Shown here in pieces: positions 24,413 through 37,248 of a stretch of 64,000 nucleotides of DNA. Where the stretch lies: the NCBI GenBank assembly GCA_015501055.1, contig JADNYV010000039.1:186001-250000 (forward strand). The letters run 5' to 3'. Below the pieces are notes generated by a model. That model was not told the DNA's origin. It saw only the letters and a program-made list of their open reading frames with translations, and searched no databases. The stretch's first letter is position 1, and every line of letters starts with the position of its first letter. The DNA comes from Mucidula mucida (lineage: Eukaryota > Basidiomycota > Agaricomycetes > Agaricales > Physalacriaceae). The position numbers and the translations under genes were made by a program.

Positions 24413-27190
24413 TCAGAGGTACGCCCTCCGTTTTACACCACGCACGACTTCTTTTACAATCCGCAGCCAGCCGACGACCATATCAATCTCGTCGAGGGCG
24501 CCGCAGAGCGTGGCCTCGATCTTGCGGAGGAGCAGCCGGCGGATGGCGCGCGTCTCGTCATCATCGTCGTTGACGGTCGAGCGCACGGAGACGCGTTCGA
24601 GACGAGCGAAGCGCTGCTGCTCCGCGTGGTAGGAAGCTGTCGTACCCGAGCGAGCCGGGCGATCGAGAACTCTTGCGCAAGTCAGCTATCATCGTCCTCC
24701 GTTTCTGGAAAAAAGCAAAACAGTCAACAAGCCGCATATACACTGAGCGAACACAACAACTCACTTTGACAGCGCGATGGATAATCCGCTCTGCTCTCGA
24801 TATAGCCTGGTTCGTCTTCAAGACGAGTTGTTGGCCCTGGGGGACGGGTTAGCGGTGGCGCAAAGAAAGAAGAGATTTAGAGAAATTACAATCGCAATAC
24901 GCTCTTCTATTCGCAGGAGGTCGCGTTGACCAATGCTCAGGACGAGCTGTGACGTCTTCAGCGCATTATCGATGGACGAGCCTGACCAAGACGGCTAAAG
25001 CATGGGCTCGGCGGGGGCGTCAGCTTCTCGGGCGCACTATCTGACGCGGCACTCTCCGCTGAAGTAGGCCGGTCTGTCGTCGCCTTCCGCTTGAACCACG
25101 TCTTCCATTTGGACGGTGACGAGCCTTTTTCCTCCGCACTCTTTTTCTTCTGGGTGCATCCGACCCATCAAGGAACGATTTGACAGAAGGCGACGAAGGC
25201 GCGTACGAGGAGAGTGAAGATTGAGAGGACGTGGCCACGACGGTCTTCTGCGAGTCTTCCGAGCCTCTTTTGAACTTGCGCGGGTTGATGGCCTCGATTC
25301 CGTGCTCTTCAATGACAACGTCCGCGTCGCGAGAGACCACGTCCAGGAGCTGCATGAGCCCGCTGGAGGTCGCCGTCAGGTCCAAGAGCTCTCTGGATGT
25401 ATCTTCGGTGCGACCTCGGAAGTGTGCCATAAGCCCCAGGGAAAGTTGTTCAACTTCCGCGAGAACAGCGTCGAATTTGGAGAGATTCATGTCCTGATGC
25501 CGAGCGGAAAGGGCCGTAAGGCGGAGATTCGTGACGATCTGGTGCGCCGCGGTGGAAACATCAAAGTCAAACGCAACATCTGCTGAGGGCCTGCAATCCG
25601 AAAAAGACGCCAAAGAGGAGAACGACGTAATGGGCCGGATCGTGTGTGTGGACAGCGATGACGCGGATCGAAGTTTCTCTGCGTCCTCTCCAAACGCCAC
25701 CCGGAATTCTGGCTTTGCAATCTCAAGGGCGGTCAAACTGTAATGCAAGGTCAGAGAACAGCGAGAATGGGGCGAGGCAATGAACGCACCCCCGGGAGTT
25801 CCTTAGCTCACGAACTTGGCCGTGCTCATCGTGATCCAAGAGAATCATCAGGAGATTGATGCAGCTGCCGTGCTCAGCAGCGATATGTATACAGGTCTCG
25901 TCCTCCTTGTCCCTGGCCGCGAGTGGGGTCCTAAATTCCCGTACGAGCCGCGATATAAATACGAATAATGACGAAACGCGGTCATCGTCCTGGAAGATAT
26001 AAGAAGAACGCGCAAGACAATGAAGAGGAGTGAAATGTTCGTGTGTCGTGAAAAGAGAGACATCAGCGCCGGCATAATACAGCGCATTTAGAATGTCCAA
26101 AGAGGGACTGCGAGCTGCCGCACAGTGGTGAATGGGACTCCAGCCCTTCACGTCAGGCGCGTTTACAAGACAATGAGAAGTGTGAGAATTCGATGGTAGG
26201 AAAAGGGGGGATAGCAATGAATGTAGAGTGGACATGTCCGAGGATGTCACTGCGCGGATGATGGAGCGTGTTAACTTGGCCGACAGTGACGCATTGATTG
26301 TCGATGGGAATGAGGGTGCGGCCAGTTCATGGCCTGGTGGGAGTTCAAAGACGGGGGCTGAATCTGGGAGCAGCTTGCTTCGAGAAGCGGTCTACACGAG
26401 GGCCGCATTCAGCACACGGACATGGGGTGGGCGATAGCGTACCTTGGCTTCACGCCATCGATGGCGGCGTAGAACCTCTTCGCACAGATAGAGAACCTGG
26501 GGATGGGGCAGTGAAAATTGAATGGAAGTACGGTGATTTCGATCCCTGAAATCTGGACGTGCTCCATGGCGTAGCTAAGCGGGAGTCAATGTCCGCTGTC
26601 AGAGAGCGTTGCAAGAACATACCAGAAGTTGAACGACGCGTAGATTTCCATCTCGGGCGGCGTCTGCAGTGCGAGAACAGTTAGACATGTTAAATGGAAG
26701 AATTTGACGCGTCGTACACATGAGAGATGTCGCGCCGTGGGTGTCCATGCCGTCCACGGATACGGCATAAAGGCTTCCCTTCAATAGAAGCTCCACAACA
26801 TCGTGCAAGTTCATCCAAGCTGCAACACCGATGGGAGTGACGCCTCTGAACGCGTCCTGTGGGGCGTTTAGTGTAAAAAGCGAGATTTCGGGACGCGACA
26901 AGAGGAGGCGGATGGCGTTGAGGCGTGCCTCCGTTAAGAGGGCTTCATGTGGGATGTTGATATCGTCCCAGCTACCGACGGCTTTCATGAGCACACCAAG
27001 GAATATGAAACCCGTCCACATACCGTTCCCCGGCAACCGCGCACATTATGACCGTCCTGCCCAATCCATCCAGCGCATTGACATCCGCACCCTGAGCCAG
27101 CGCATGCCGCACACCCTCATCGTCGCCTACGAGCGCAGCATGGTGCAAACCAAAATTGTCAAAAGAGTGTTGGGGACCAGTCTTGGGCAT
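24413..27190 (-). CDS. Ankyrin-repeat protein
   Basis: The start at 27190 (MPKTGPQHSFDNFGLHHAAL) leads into ankyrin repeats: GDDEGVRHALAQGADVNALD, then FRGVTPIGVAAWMNLHDVV, DGNLRVVQLLLRHGARPD, and later GWSPIHHCAAARSPSLDIL, HFTPLHCLARSSY and ETCIHIAAEHGS. A middle region follows with Ser-rich and helical segments (QDMNLSKFDAVLAEVEQL). The C-terminus is helical (TSQLVLSIGQRDLLRIEERI, IEATLCGALDEIDMVVGWL), ending at TGA 24413-24415. Single bases seem lost near 25142-25146 (A run on the coding strand) and near 24981. Such large ankyrin proteins act as intracellular scaffolds; no catalytic domain, signal or membrane segment is seen. A similar layout is known from uncharacterised basidiomycete proteins. 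Confidence 0.8.
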
Positions 27191-28354
27191 CGCAGCGAAA
27201 TGGAGAAAGAGAAGAAAGCAAAGACGCGTAAGAAAAAGAAGGAGACAACCACTGAGAAGAAAACCACCCAAAGCAAGATTCAAGTTATTTTTCCTTCGTG
27301 AGACGGGGAAAGAGAGGAAGCGCCGTCGACGGTTATATAACGCAGGGCGCAAGAAGATGAGCATGAGGCTGAGTGATATCAGAACCTTCCCTGGATGCAT
27401 TCATTTGGCATCGCCCGGTGATGTTATTTCTTTCGCAGGCTGCCGCCACGAGGCCTTCGCGTTCCCCAATTATCCACTCCGCAAAGCCGAGCAGAACATG
27501 GCACGCCTCTGCCGCCTTATTACTAGCTTGCGACACCGCCCCCCACGAGGCGGCGCGTGCCCCAACATGAGGGAAGGGAGCCAACGCCCAATATGGAAAC
27601 TTCAAAGGACATGTAGATTAGTTAAACTTCCGGAACGCCTCGCATCACGGTTCCAAGTGGTCGTGAGAGGCGTTCAATATCATTATCTGCCCCGACTAGT
27701 CGCGAGTAGAAATACTGGACATGCTTGAACCTGGGAACGCGTTATAAGCTAACTTGAATTGGTTCTGCCTGGGTTTCGCCGACGTAGCTCGAGCACACTG
27801 GGATGCCACCCTGGCAAGCAGCTTGGTTCCTCCAGCGCCTTCTGATTCTGTCGCGTGCCATTACACTACACATGCGAGTCCACGCTGCTCTCGAGTATAT
27901 TGTTGTAGGCCTTTATGCCAACATATTTTCCCTGCTAATTAGAAGCGTCTTTTCACTTCTAGTGAGCTTCAAGGGCCATATATCCCTCCCTCTCGCAGAG
28001 CCTAACGGAGTAACATATACAAAGACACGACCATATTGAACAATAAGTATCTTGTTCCAGAAATTCATACACGCTCCCGAATGTTACGGGAACAATCGGG
28101 TGCGAGGCGGGTTTCCGCTACCCTAAAACAACCTCGTTGCTTGATGCTCAACCGTATTCAAGCTTATTCGTGACGCCCAAATGTAAGTATATGTATAATA
28201 TGTAGAGTTGCCTGTGTTGTAAGATTGTACATTGCGCTGGTTACTGGGACTCTGTGCCCGAAGACTGATAGATAGACTCGAAAGCTGTATGTAAATAAAA
28301 GTCGGTGATACAATTAATAAGCGAGCGCGATATATCGATCGAAGTCGATAACAA
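27191..28354. other. Intergenic, no gene supported
   Basis: The first 200 bp form the promoter of the ankyrin gene and include a purine-rich AGAAAG/AAGAAA tract. The rest holds only short overlapping open frames and the 3' flank of MEX67. Confidence 0.45.
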
Positions 28355-30713
28355 TCATGACTGCTGCATGTATGCATTTGCGCCGAGAGATCCCTGTAAT
28401 TACGCATGTCAACATCCCAAAAAGCAATGTATAAACCATACATGGACATACCCGCACAGCCTCAAAATTGGACATTGCCATCGCCATGTTGTAGTTATTC
28501 TTCTCTAGGCAATCCTGCCCAAACTGAGGGATCAGGTTTGTTGTCTGGCATATCTGTATTAACAACGACCGCTGGGGTTCAGGCTGGAACGCGCGCCTTG
28601 AGGATCTGCATACACTTGCAAACAATATGTGACGTACCACTGCAAGAAACTGAGGTTGATACGCAGGAGGTATGGGAAAGTTCGGGGCGGCCTGTGCTGG
28701 ATTGGACGTGCTTGGCGCCTCAATGGCGAGGACGGCCGGAATGGGTTCGGGTGCCTTCTTCTTGAGAGGCGGGCGCTTTGGCGCCTGTACCAGCATTGGC
28801 CCAGGTCGCCACGACTCGGGGGAGGAATAATTACGAATTGTCCAGTGATCTGATAATATGACCACGTCCCAGCCGTTGACCCTGGCGCTACAGAATACCT
28901 TCGTCAGTACACTCACCGCAAGAGAGGTATACTCAAAGCCTTACCGCGAGCCCTCAGTTGCAGGTGCAAGAACAAATGAACGATCAAAGGATCTTAAGCC
29001 TTCCGAAGGCACTAAAGAAACTTAGGTGGAGATATCAATTTCAGGCTTTGGAACTTACACTCTTTGAATTGTCCATGTATTATCACCAGTAGACCGACGT
29101 TCGCGCCATGCGGTACAGCCATAGTGTCTACGCAAAAGTTCTCTGCACTTCCCGACAGAGCATGATCCGTTGCGGGGAGTTGAAGAAGCGATCGCACAGT
29201 GTCTTCGTTTCCAATTTTCAAGCGGTCATCGTGCTTGTCGACCCATTGACGTAGTCTCGTGAGGTTTCTCGAACCACCAGCCGCATTGTCAAGCCAGACT
29301 TTCCAATCCAACGACTTCTGGTTGGGCAGTTTGACTTGGAAGCCTTGTATCCGTGCGCGTTCAGGGATAGCGGTGTTGGCGGAAAAGGAAAATGTGCATG
29401 ATCCGTCGTACACATCCACTAAAGCCATCCGGTTCTTGTCGAAGGCGTCGAAAAACCTAGACGAAGTTAATTTGGAGAAAGTTTATGATATGAAGCTACT
29501 AACCGGAAGAGGAAGTTAGTGACAAGGTCGCCAGAAACGCCAGAGATGTTCGAGGGTTGCATTTCGACGGGGAAGGATGTAGCTGAAGGTTTCGCTACAT
29601 TCACAGCGGACGAGGAAGAGGAGGGTGTATCAAACACGATAAGGGCCATAGGTTCTTGGTCCAACATAGTAATAGTCGGAAAGCGCCGTACGACCTCTCT
29701 GTGTAACGTCAATATGAAGCGAAAGGACGCATGAACACGACGCACGCTTTGTAGGAATCCTGATGACCCTTCTCGTACTGTTGTACATGGAGCGGATTTC
29801 CGCCGAGCATTAACTCCTGCAGATTACTGAAACGTTCCTTTCCAGCACGGCCAGTAACGAGCTCTAGCTCTTTGAAGTTTCGGATGTCATTGTCCTTCAA
29901 TGAGAGGGCATCCAGTGAGTTAAGGTAATGCGCCAACAAAGTGAGATGTTCGGCGGATAGGTGATTGTTACTGAGGTCCAATTTGGTAACCTGTATATGA
30001 TGAGATGAAGCGCTGGAGAGGCGTGTCGAGACTGACTTGTGGGGTGAGTCCTTTAGCAAGTTTGAAGATGACGGCAGCCTCCTTGGCGGATCCTCCGTGG
30101 CCTGGTGGTTTAAGATTGTATTTCTTAACGATAGGGTCCTCGATCAAATTCTGAAGCCACAGCTCAAGCAACAAACGAGGTAGATGGATTGAAAACTCAC
30201 TGAAAGGTTCAAGAACTGGTTCTGTCGATCATATCGAGATTCTACAAGCTCCTTCCATTGATCTAATTGTGGTCCCTTCATCCTTGATGTGGAGAGCATG
30301 AGACCACCAGTGTTGTTGAGGGCCCGCCGTCGCCGTTCGATGTCGACGGTCATTTTGCGGCCAGCGCCACGAATTGCGATGGATGAGGAAGCTGCGCCTA
30401 TACGGCCGGGAAGGGTTGACTGGGCAGAGTGCGTAAGCTGTGTGGACTCGGACAAGAAAGGCACGAAGGGGGCGACGTCGGCAAGTCATCCCTAGAATGA
30501 AGCAATGAGTAGATGAGTGATATTTACCGCTCGTGATGATCCTCCCAAAACTCCGTCAATTGCACGCGTCTTGTGCCCTTTGGGTTTGGCCTTACGAACT
30601 GGATGTTTGCTTCCGCTGACGTCGCGCATGGTGGCGTCGCCGTCCATTAGCCCAGCTTTGCGCAGAGTCTGGGTTGCCAGGGAGCCTGGCGCCGGCGTAG
30701 GACTTGAGAACAT
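28355..30713 (-). CDS. MEX67: Mex67-like mRNA export factor (NXF/TAP family)
   Basis: The ATG at 30713 begins [20 protein letters not shown], a basic disordered N-terminus. Domains follow in the Mex67 order: an N-terminal RNP-like fold ([20 protein letters not shown]), leucine-rich repeats ([53 protein letters not shown]), an NTF2-like domain ([20 protein letters not shown] to [15 protein letters not shown]) and a TAP-C/UBA domain at the end ([34 protein letters not shown]), stopping at TGA 28355-28357. The protein heterodimerises with Mtr2 through the NTF2-like fold and carries mRNPs through nuclear pores. The intron after exon 1 is the only unclear join: the nearest acceptor meets a stop, while an acceptor about 55 nt further in (CACACAG) keeps the frame. 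Confidence 0.9.
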
Positions 30714-31670
30714 GGCTCGTCGTCGTGTCAAACAGCGAGCAGAGGTGGATGTGGTTGCGGGCTGTTGTGTGAGATGGTGGTGGTCGAATAAAGACCTCGA
30801 CTTTCCTCCTTGAGTCAATTTGCTGTGCAGCGATCGTTCCCACGCTCCTTTGGAGACAAAGAGCTCCAAATTTGGAAGTTTAGGGTCAAAAGAAGTATCT
30901 CTATTGTCGATTCTGAAAGACAATAAACGTTCCTATGGTACGCGCTTTTAGCACAGATGGAAATCGTTGATCAGCCCATAGCCTTCTGTCTATCTGTTAT
31001 GTGGCCGCCGTAGCATTCTTTGCTACACCTCAGCTTGATTGAGATGGGAACTGATGCTTCCAGCGCTTTCAATGATGCGTGTCAGAACAAAGCCTTCAGC
31101 GACGCGTTGCTGATACTGATAGCCCAATCCCAGCGAAGACAACTACCTCAAGCCGTGATCATGACTGGGGTCCTTTCGGTCACCGAATTTTAGGTGGCGC
31201 ACTGGGACCGTTAAATGTCGGCCCGGGTGCCAGCCTCGAGAAAGAACCACGTTACATCAGTCATTGTACACCATCTGAGGCCTGAGGAACGAAAACACAA
31301 AACAGAGAAGTTGCAAACTGCCCTACAAAATCAGACGTCTATATAGTAGTATACTTGGAAACAGCGGGCAACACACTCCGTTGTAAAGAACCGATGCACT
31401 GTCCTCAACAGAAACGTTCGTTGTTTCGACGCGACTCTGCACTACAGTGTTCAACGTCTCTCGATATATGCGCCACTTTAGCACGTGTAGCAAAGTCTCA
31501 GATCGTGTCGTCCTTCGAATCGGTAACGCTGTGTGTTATTTGACTGTCTTGACAGTTTTGTGACGCACGTCGTCTGCAGTGTATGCAGCGTGATCTTCGA
31601 AGACGTATATAATACAAAGTACAGTAGAAAGAAAATTTGACGAATCTAGCAATTTAGGCAAGTTGAAGCT
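30714..31670. other. Intergenic, no gene supported
   Basis: About 950 bp with the MEX67 promoter and the 3' flank of the peroxidase gene. Short plus-strand open frames (for example 31079-31285) lack any family signal or splicing. Confidence 0.45.
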
Positions 31671-33243
31671 CTAAGAATGATCTTGAGCGCCAGGATATAT
31701 TCCGAACACACTATTATCCCATTTCGTCAGTTCAGGACATGCCAGTCCCGCAATTAGTGGCGCAATGTATTGCAGGATCACACTGTCCAGCAGACCGCCT
31801 TGAAGGATATCAGGAATTGCCGCCATGAGTAGTTGATGCCTATTATGATGAGCAAGACGAGGACTGTATAGCTGCTTGTACCCACATAAAACAAAGCAAA
31901 TTATCCCCCTTTAAGAGGTTTTTCGCGTTGTAAACACCGCCAGTCAAATCCCCAAGATTGACGGATGTAAAGCTATTTACCGTACCCGTCTGTAGTCAAG
32001 TATTATCAGTACTACATCTCGACATGCAAGGGAATGACACACGTTACCACCAACGGCGATGTACTTTGGGTTCTCCAATAGCAGCTCGGTGAGGGATATC
32101 AAGAATCCAGGGAGTGTGTAGGGAGTGCGACGTCGGTACCAATTGTCTGGAATGCGCTCTTGGCCACGGAGGGGTCTCGAATCGTTGCTGAATTCAGCCT
32201 GTGTCAGCTTCCGTTAAATACAAAGTGGCAGCCCACACCTTACGCCGCAGAAGGATTTGAGAACATCTCCATTCAGCACAGCACCGTCCTCCGTGTGGTT
32301 GCTCATAAACTCTGGGACGAAGAAAAACGCGGCGTGGGAAGCAACAAGACCTAGCCATTTCTTAGTATAGTCTGTCTCGGAAGCCAAGCAATAAACTATG
32401 CTCACCAGCGAACGGGGCGTAAAAGAAATATGGGTTATTTTGTACGGAATGGTCAAATCGCAAACTTCGGAACGTCTTGATCAGCTCGAGATCGTAGTTC
32501 TCGTGTTCTAAGCGGGAAACGATGGGGTCAATAACGGATAGCAGCGTTAGGAAGGAACCGTACCAGGATCGAGATCGTACAGTTGTTGGAAGTGGGCCAT
32601 GTCCAGAGTACTAGCATCACCATTGTTCAAATACGCGTCGGCTCGAGTGGCCGAAGCATCGCTTTCATATTTGTTATGACTACCGCTGAGACCTTTCGAA
32701 GATCCTAAGATTCCTGAAAGTATGCCGCCCGAGCTGGGTGGACCGCCAATCGACCACTTGAGGGACAGAGGATCGCCGTCGATGGCGACAGCATATAACG
32801 AGAGGAAAGCGCCCAAATCGACACCCATTTGAAGACCGTATTCGTAGCGGTTATGCCTCGGTGAAGGTCGTCAGACCAGATCGGTCCATATACTAAATAT
32901 CAATGAGTTCCATACGAATAACGCCAAGGGAGAGAGTACGCACACCGTGATTGGCAAGGGCGTTCAAGCCTAGATGCGTTCAGAGGATACGTATGTCAAG
33001 GAGATACTCGACCTCACCAGGGCATGGTCCACGAAGATCGCCTTTCTTGGGCGGGCGGTAGGCATGTTTTCCAGTAACGTCGATGAGCTGACGAGGGTCA
33101 AAGGCGTCGCTGCGTTTCCCAGGATTGCTGGTTGTGTGATTAGCGAAAGGACACGCTCCTGGACGGTCGCGAGCCGATCCATGGGCCGCGAACGCGAAGA
33201 CAGAGGGAAGAAAGACAGAGAGCAGGACGATGCAAAGTCTCAT
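31671..33243 (-). CDS. Heme-thiolate peroxidase (chloroperoxidase/unspecific peroxygenase family)
   Basis: The ATG at 33243 opens a signal peptide (MRLCIVLLSVFLPSVFAFAA). Exon 1 (33018-33243) ends in the family signature PCPG, spliced to LNALANHG (32946-32969). The cysteine of PCP is the proximal heme ligand. Further blocks are GVDLGAFLSLYAVAIDGD, GSHNKYESDASATRADAY (the acidic E-x-D site used by these enzymes), FDHSVQNNPYFFYAPFAG, a TGTVNSFTSVNLGDLTGGVYN block and the terminal LACPELTKWD, ending TAG 31671-31673. The enzymes use H2O2 to halogenate or oxygenate organic compounds outside the cell. One base seems missing near 32849 (GG for GGG on this strand). The gene is close to GH71 and AA9 genes, which suits a role in decay or detoxification. 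Confidence 0.88.
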
Positions 33244-34335
33244 GGTGGGAAAGAAAAGACTGTATTCTTGGAAATCAGCGAGCTGTGAAAGTGCAGATTA
33301 TATGTGCTTATGGCCGAGAACACCGCTGTAAGCAAAATCCCAGAACTATGGTGTTGGCAATCATGTTATTCACGCGAAAGGCCTCCGAGTTTCCATCTCG
33401 GTCATGGAATAGGACGATCCCGGTAGCTTCTAGTGGATTTTCCGGACTCCATGGGCATGCATTGGTGGTCGAATTCACCTGGACAAGTCGGGCTGAACAA
33501 ACGCGCCAACGATCGGCGAAAGGAGCGGAAAACTCTCTATAAATAGGACTTGATTGTCCTGGATCCCTGATCCATTTCGACAGTCTTCGATTTCAACGTC
33601 ATGAGAGTACCGAAAGAGAGCGAATCCTTTCGTGTCGCCCGAAGAAGAGATATGAGTTTTGGAACGTTGCGCGTGAAGATGGGCAGGACAGACAGAGTAA
33701 AACTAAAAGGAGTACTAGCAGAGGATTCCACAAGATCAAGTCAAGTTTGGAGGTTCGACATGCATATGATGGTAGTTCGGTAACAAAACAGTACGCCACG
33801 CTTGACTGTTCCTGACTCGGCAGGCACGTGACGTATCACGACAGCTTCAGGTTGTTCGTAACCTCCCCTCATTCCCATACTAGCTAGACCAGACTTTCAC
33901 TGCAATGTTGCATCGTCGATGTCCAACCGCCATGCATCTTCACGCATGTCTCGATAGATCCGTCGGCCTTTGATCAACGCCGAAACAGGACGGACCCAAC
34001 CGATTCTCTCCTACTAATGGGGCCTAAAAAGTTTTCTGCGCTTTAAGCAGGTTGACAGGGCATGACGTTCGGCGCTACTCAGGCGTTGCGCCCGACCCCA
34101 GTGCAGCAGATTGACTTGTATGACACTAGGCTTTGATCAGCTTCTAGTGTCGTACTAAGTTCTTGCTTCATGTGTTTCATTGCTCTTGTCACTTGTGGTT
34201 GGCATCTGCCGCTGATGAAATTTAGACGAATCACGCATGGACGCCATTCCCTATCTGGCGCGAAGCCACATCATTTGGTCGAGACTTCCGACGTCTATAA
34301 AACGTGATGGGTGTTCGCGATTCTCAAAACCAATC
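33244..34335. other. Intergenic between peroxidase and GH71 genes
   Basis: About 1.1 kb between divergent genes, so it holds both promoters. Its last 130 bp or so reappear upstream of the GH71 fragment at 19.5 kb. No other gene is supported. Confidence 0.5.
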
Positions 34336-35940
34336 ATGCTCTCTCTGTATCTTCCAGGCTTTCTTCTGCTATGGATAACAGCTTTCGTGAAACCGACAGA
34401 AGCTGCTTTAAAGGGCGTGTTCGCTCATTATATGGTTCGTATTGTCGGCTTCGTTTAACCCGCTTCAACCTGAGTGCCAATAGATCGGGACGATGACCGC
34501 GGATGAAGCTGCTACCGATGTACGCGAGGCTAAAGCGCTGGGTATCGACGCGTTTGCCCTTAACGTTCAGAACACTGTCGACAGCTGGGCCACAAACTCA
34601 ATCAGCTACATATTTGCCGCGGCAGAAAGTCAAGACTTTAAGCTCTTCTTCTCCTTTGATATGGACGCGCACAATCAGGTGTCCTACTACCTCGACATCT
34701 TCAAGCAGTACCATTCTTCGAGCGCATACTATCAACACAACAATCTTCCGTTCCTGAGTACCTTCTGGGGCGCTACGCTCACATTTGGGAGCTCCACGCC
34801 AAATCAAGGATGGCAGACTCAACTACGTGACGCTCTCAGCAATGAAGGTATCTCGGTTTATTTCGTTCCTGCCTTTTCGAATGCTCCGAATGGACCGACG
34901 GACTTCTTTTCTACGTATCCTGTGAGTAATCATTATGTTTGAGCGAGCTATCTTCCTCTAACTTCTCCTGTCTACGTAGGTTGTCGACGGAGTATTCAAC
35001 TGGGACAATGCTTGGCCTTTCGAGAGCGAAGAAACGTCAACGTTTCATCGACCGTCGACATGCAGTATCACACCGGTGCTATCAATGCCGACAAGACGTT
35101 TATGATGGGTCAGCTTGGCAGCAACTCTCTATGTTTGTTCGTTTACTAAGACAACTCAGGAATATCCCCACTTCAATTCAAACATATCGACGGCGGCCAG
35201 AACTGGTATCGCAAGGGCGAACTCAGTAAGACTTTGACAATCCACTGTCTCGCGACTCAACCTCGCGTCATGTAGACATGGGCCTCAGAATGGCCAGATC
35301 CTCAATCTCAAACCGGACTTTATCGAAATCATTACCTGGAATGACGTGCGCCAATGCTCCCCCACTTTGTGTGGCTCTTCGTGACTGACGATGCTATGCT
35401 ACCAGGGTGGCGAATCTCACAACATCGGTAACGTTTGGCCAGAAGGCATTGCCAACACACCTATCCCCGGCTATACGGACGGGTACGACCACACAGGCTG
35501 GCAGACGCTCATTCTGCCACTCGTAAAAGCCTTCAAAGCAGGCACGACGGATCTTACGACGTTGACGCCAGCGACCGGCAGTGTTAGCGGCGCATTCTGG
35601 TACAGCCCCTGCTGACCTCGGCGTCGTGTTCGCAAGACTCGTTGGGCAAGCCCAGGGGTCACAGAACGCCGAGAATGTCGTCAGCGTGGTGCTGTTCATG
35701 GCCTCGGTGGGAAATGCTGTCACCGTTTACAGCGGCAACAACCAAATTGCGGTGTATCAAGCGCAGAAGGGGTTGAACACGTTTGCTGTTCCCGGCTTGG
35801 TCGCTGGACACGTTAGCGTTGATGTGTGGAATAGCACAGGTGGTCTTATTACTTTCGCAGCGTCTACCATTGACGTGGCTGCTGATACGTCGGGGATCTG
35901 TAATTTCAACTATCAAGTGGTGAAAGTCTCCTCTGCTTGA
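34336..35940 (+). CDS. GH71 alpha-1,3-glucanase (mutanase), secreted
   Basis: Exons 34336-34434, 34484-34921, 34980-35108, 35160-35225, 35276-35345 and 35406-35940. The signal peptide (LPGFLLLWITAFVKPTEA) leads to the family start KGVFAHYM. Typical GH71 blocks follow: ADEAATDVREAKALGIDAFA, FFSFDMDAH, DGVFNWDNAWPFES, EIITWNDGGESHNIGN and a C-terminal beta-rich domain. GH71 enzymes cleave alpha-1,3-glucan of fungal walls, so the gene may serve wall remodelling or attack on other fungi. The protein would be about 446 residues if four single-base losses (near 35040 AA, 35293 CC, 35606 CCCC and 35655 GGGG) are sequence errors; each lies in a homopolymer. As written, the frame fails in exon 3. Confidence 0.88.
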
Positions 35941-35958
35941 GACTCGTGGTATTTATGG

Positions 35959-37248
35959 TTACGTGTTTACGATGGGAAGGAGACATATGTACTTATAAGC
36001 AGCTACTCGCGCGAATGATCTTAAGCACCAGTCCAGACAGCTTAAAACAATTGAGAACAATACCCATCACCCAAGCCGACACTTACCGGGTCCTGGAACG
36101 GTGTAGTTGGATGTGGTCTGCGCGTCAGCGCTGTAGATGTTGAGGTTGACGCCGGGGTCAGACATGGAATAGGCGCCTAACACAAAGTCAGAAACAGTGC
36201 TGGCGATCTGGATACATCACGTACCTGGGAAAGCGACGAGGTACGAGCCGCTGGGCGTCTGGCTTCCACTGCCAGTGATGGATAGTTGAGCACCTAATAT
36301 ACATATACAGTCAGCTCCAAATCCCGTATTATAGTCTTTACGAATTATCCTACATTCCGGGTAGAACTGAGGCGTATTGGCCTGATGAAGAGCGAGAAGC
36401 TCGTGCTACACATTCTTCATCAATCAACAGTCGACGACAATGTACTGGCGATAGTAAATTTACCCTGATCATATACTCCCCAGGAGCGAGACTTGCGGGG
36501 ATGACAGCGTCGTACTTCAAAGACTTCATAACGTCTCCCAATCCCCAAGTACCGTTGTACAGCGTCCCGGAGATCAAGCCCGTCTCGGCAATCTTGAACC
36601 ACTTGAGGCTGGCGGTGTTGGCTGAGGTGCACGAGCCGGCGCCACATGAAGCCATGTACACCATGACGGGTCCTTGTTCGTGGGTCCACTGACTGGATGG
36701 AGATTTGATAATTTACTCCGACGGCATGCATAGCCTATGAAGATGATTTACCTCCAGAACGCCGTTATCTTGGAGCCAGCAGGTACGGTGGCTGTCAACT
36801 GGCTGGGTGATGCCTGTCCATTGTCGTTACAGTGGATGGTCTGCGATCATGCATGAATACCAGCTCGTCTCTGGAACCACAAGGCAAAGAACAAACTCAC
36901 AGATGCAGTGGGGCTCAGAATTCTACATGCCGAATTAGTACAGAAGATTATGCAAACGGTAAGACGTACGGGTCGTAAGTACCTGTAGGGAGAAACATGA
37001 GAAACCTCATCCCCCATAAAACTTGAAGGAAGACGTACTGTAAGGTCGTTCGATAGAACTCTGGCCAGCGGCAGGGTTGTATGGCGACCATCCTGTATAT
37101 GTTGTTCCTTCGGCCCCTCATTAGTCCAAGGCTCATACTGAGGAGTCACAGAGTACACACCAGCAATGTTGTACGAGGTAACACCACCATGAGCGGCGAC
37201 CTCGGACACGAACAAAGCAGATGCGAGAGATACCAGCGAAAGGAACAT
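35959..37248 (-). CDS. AA9 lytic polysaccharide monooxygenase
   Basis: The ATG at 37248 starts a signal peptide (MFLSLVSLASALFVSEVAA) cut just before HGGVTSYNI, so the mature protein begins with the histidine of the copper brace. A first intron leads to TYTGWSPYNPAAGQSSIERP, then YDPILSPTAS, IHCNDNGQ, LTATVPAGSKITAFW, the second copper histidine in WTHEQGPVMVYMA, and HELLALHQANTPQFYPECAQ with the axial tyrosine. The end is SNYTVPGP plus a short exon to TAA 35959-35961. No carbohydrate-binding module is present. AA9 enzymes oxidatively cleave cellulose and some hemicelluloses. The frame is intact. The gene runs tail to tail with GH71, the stops 18 bp apart. Confidence 0.92.
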
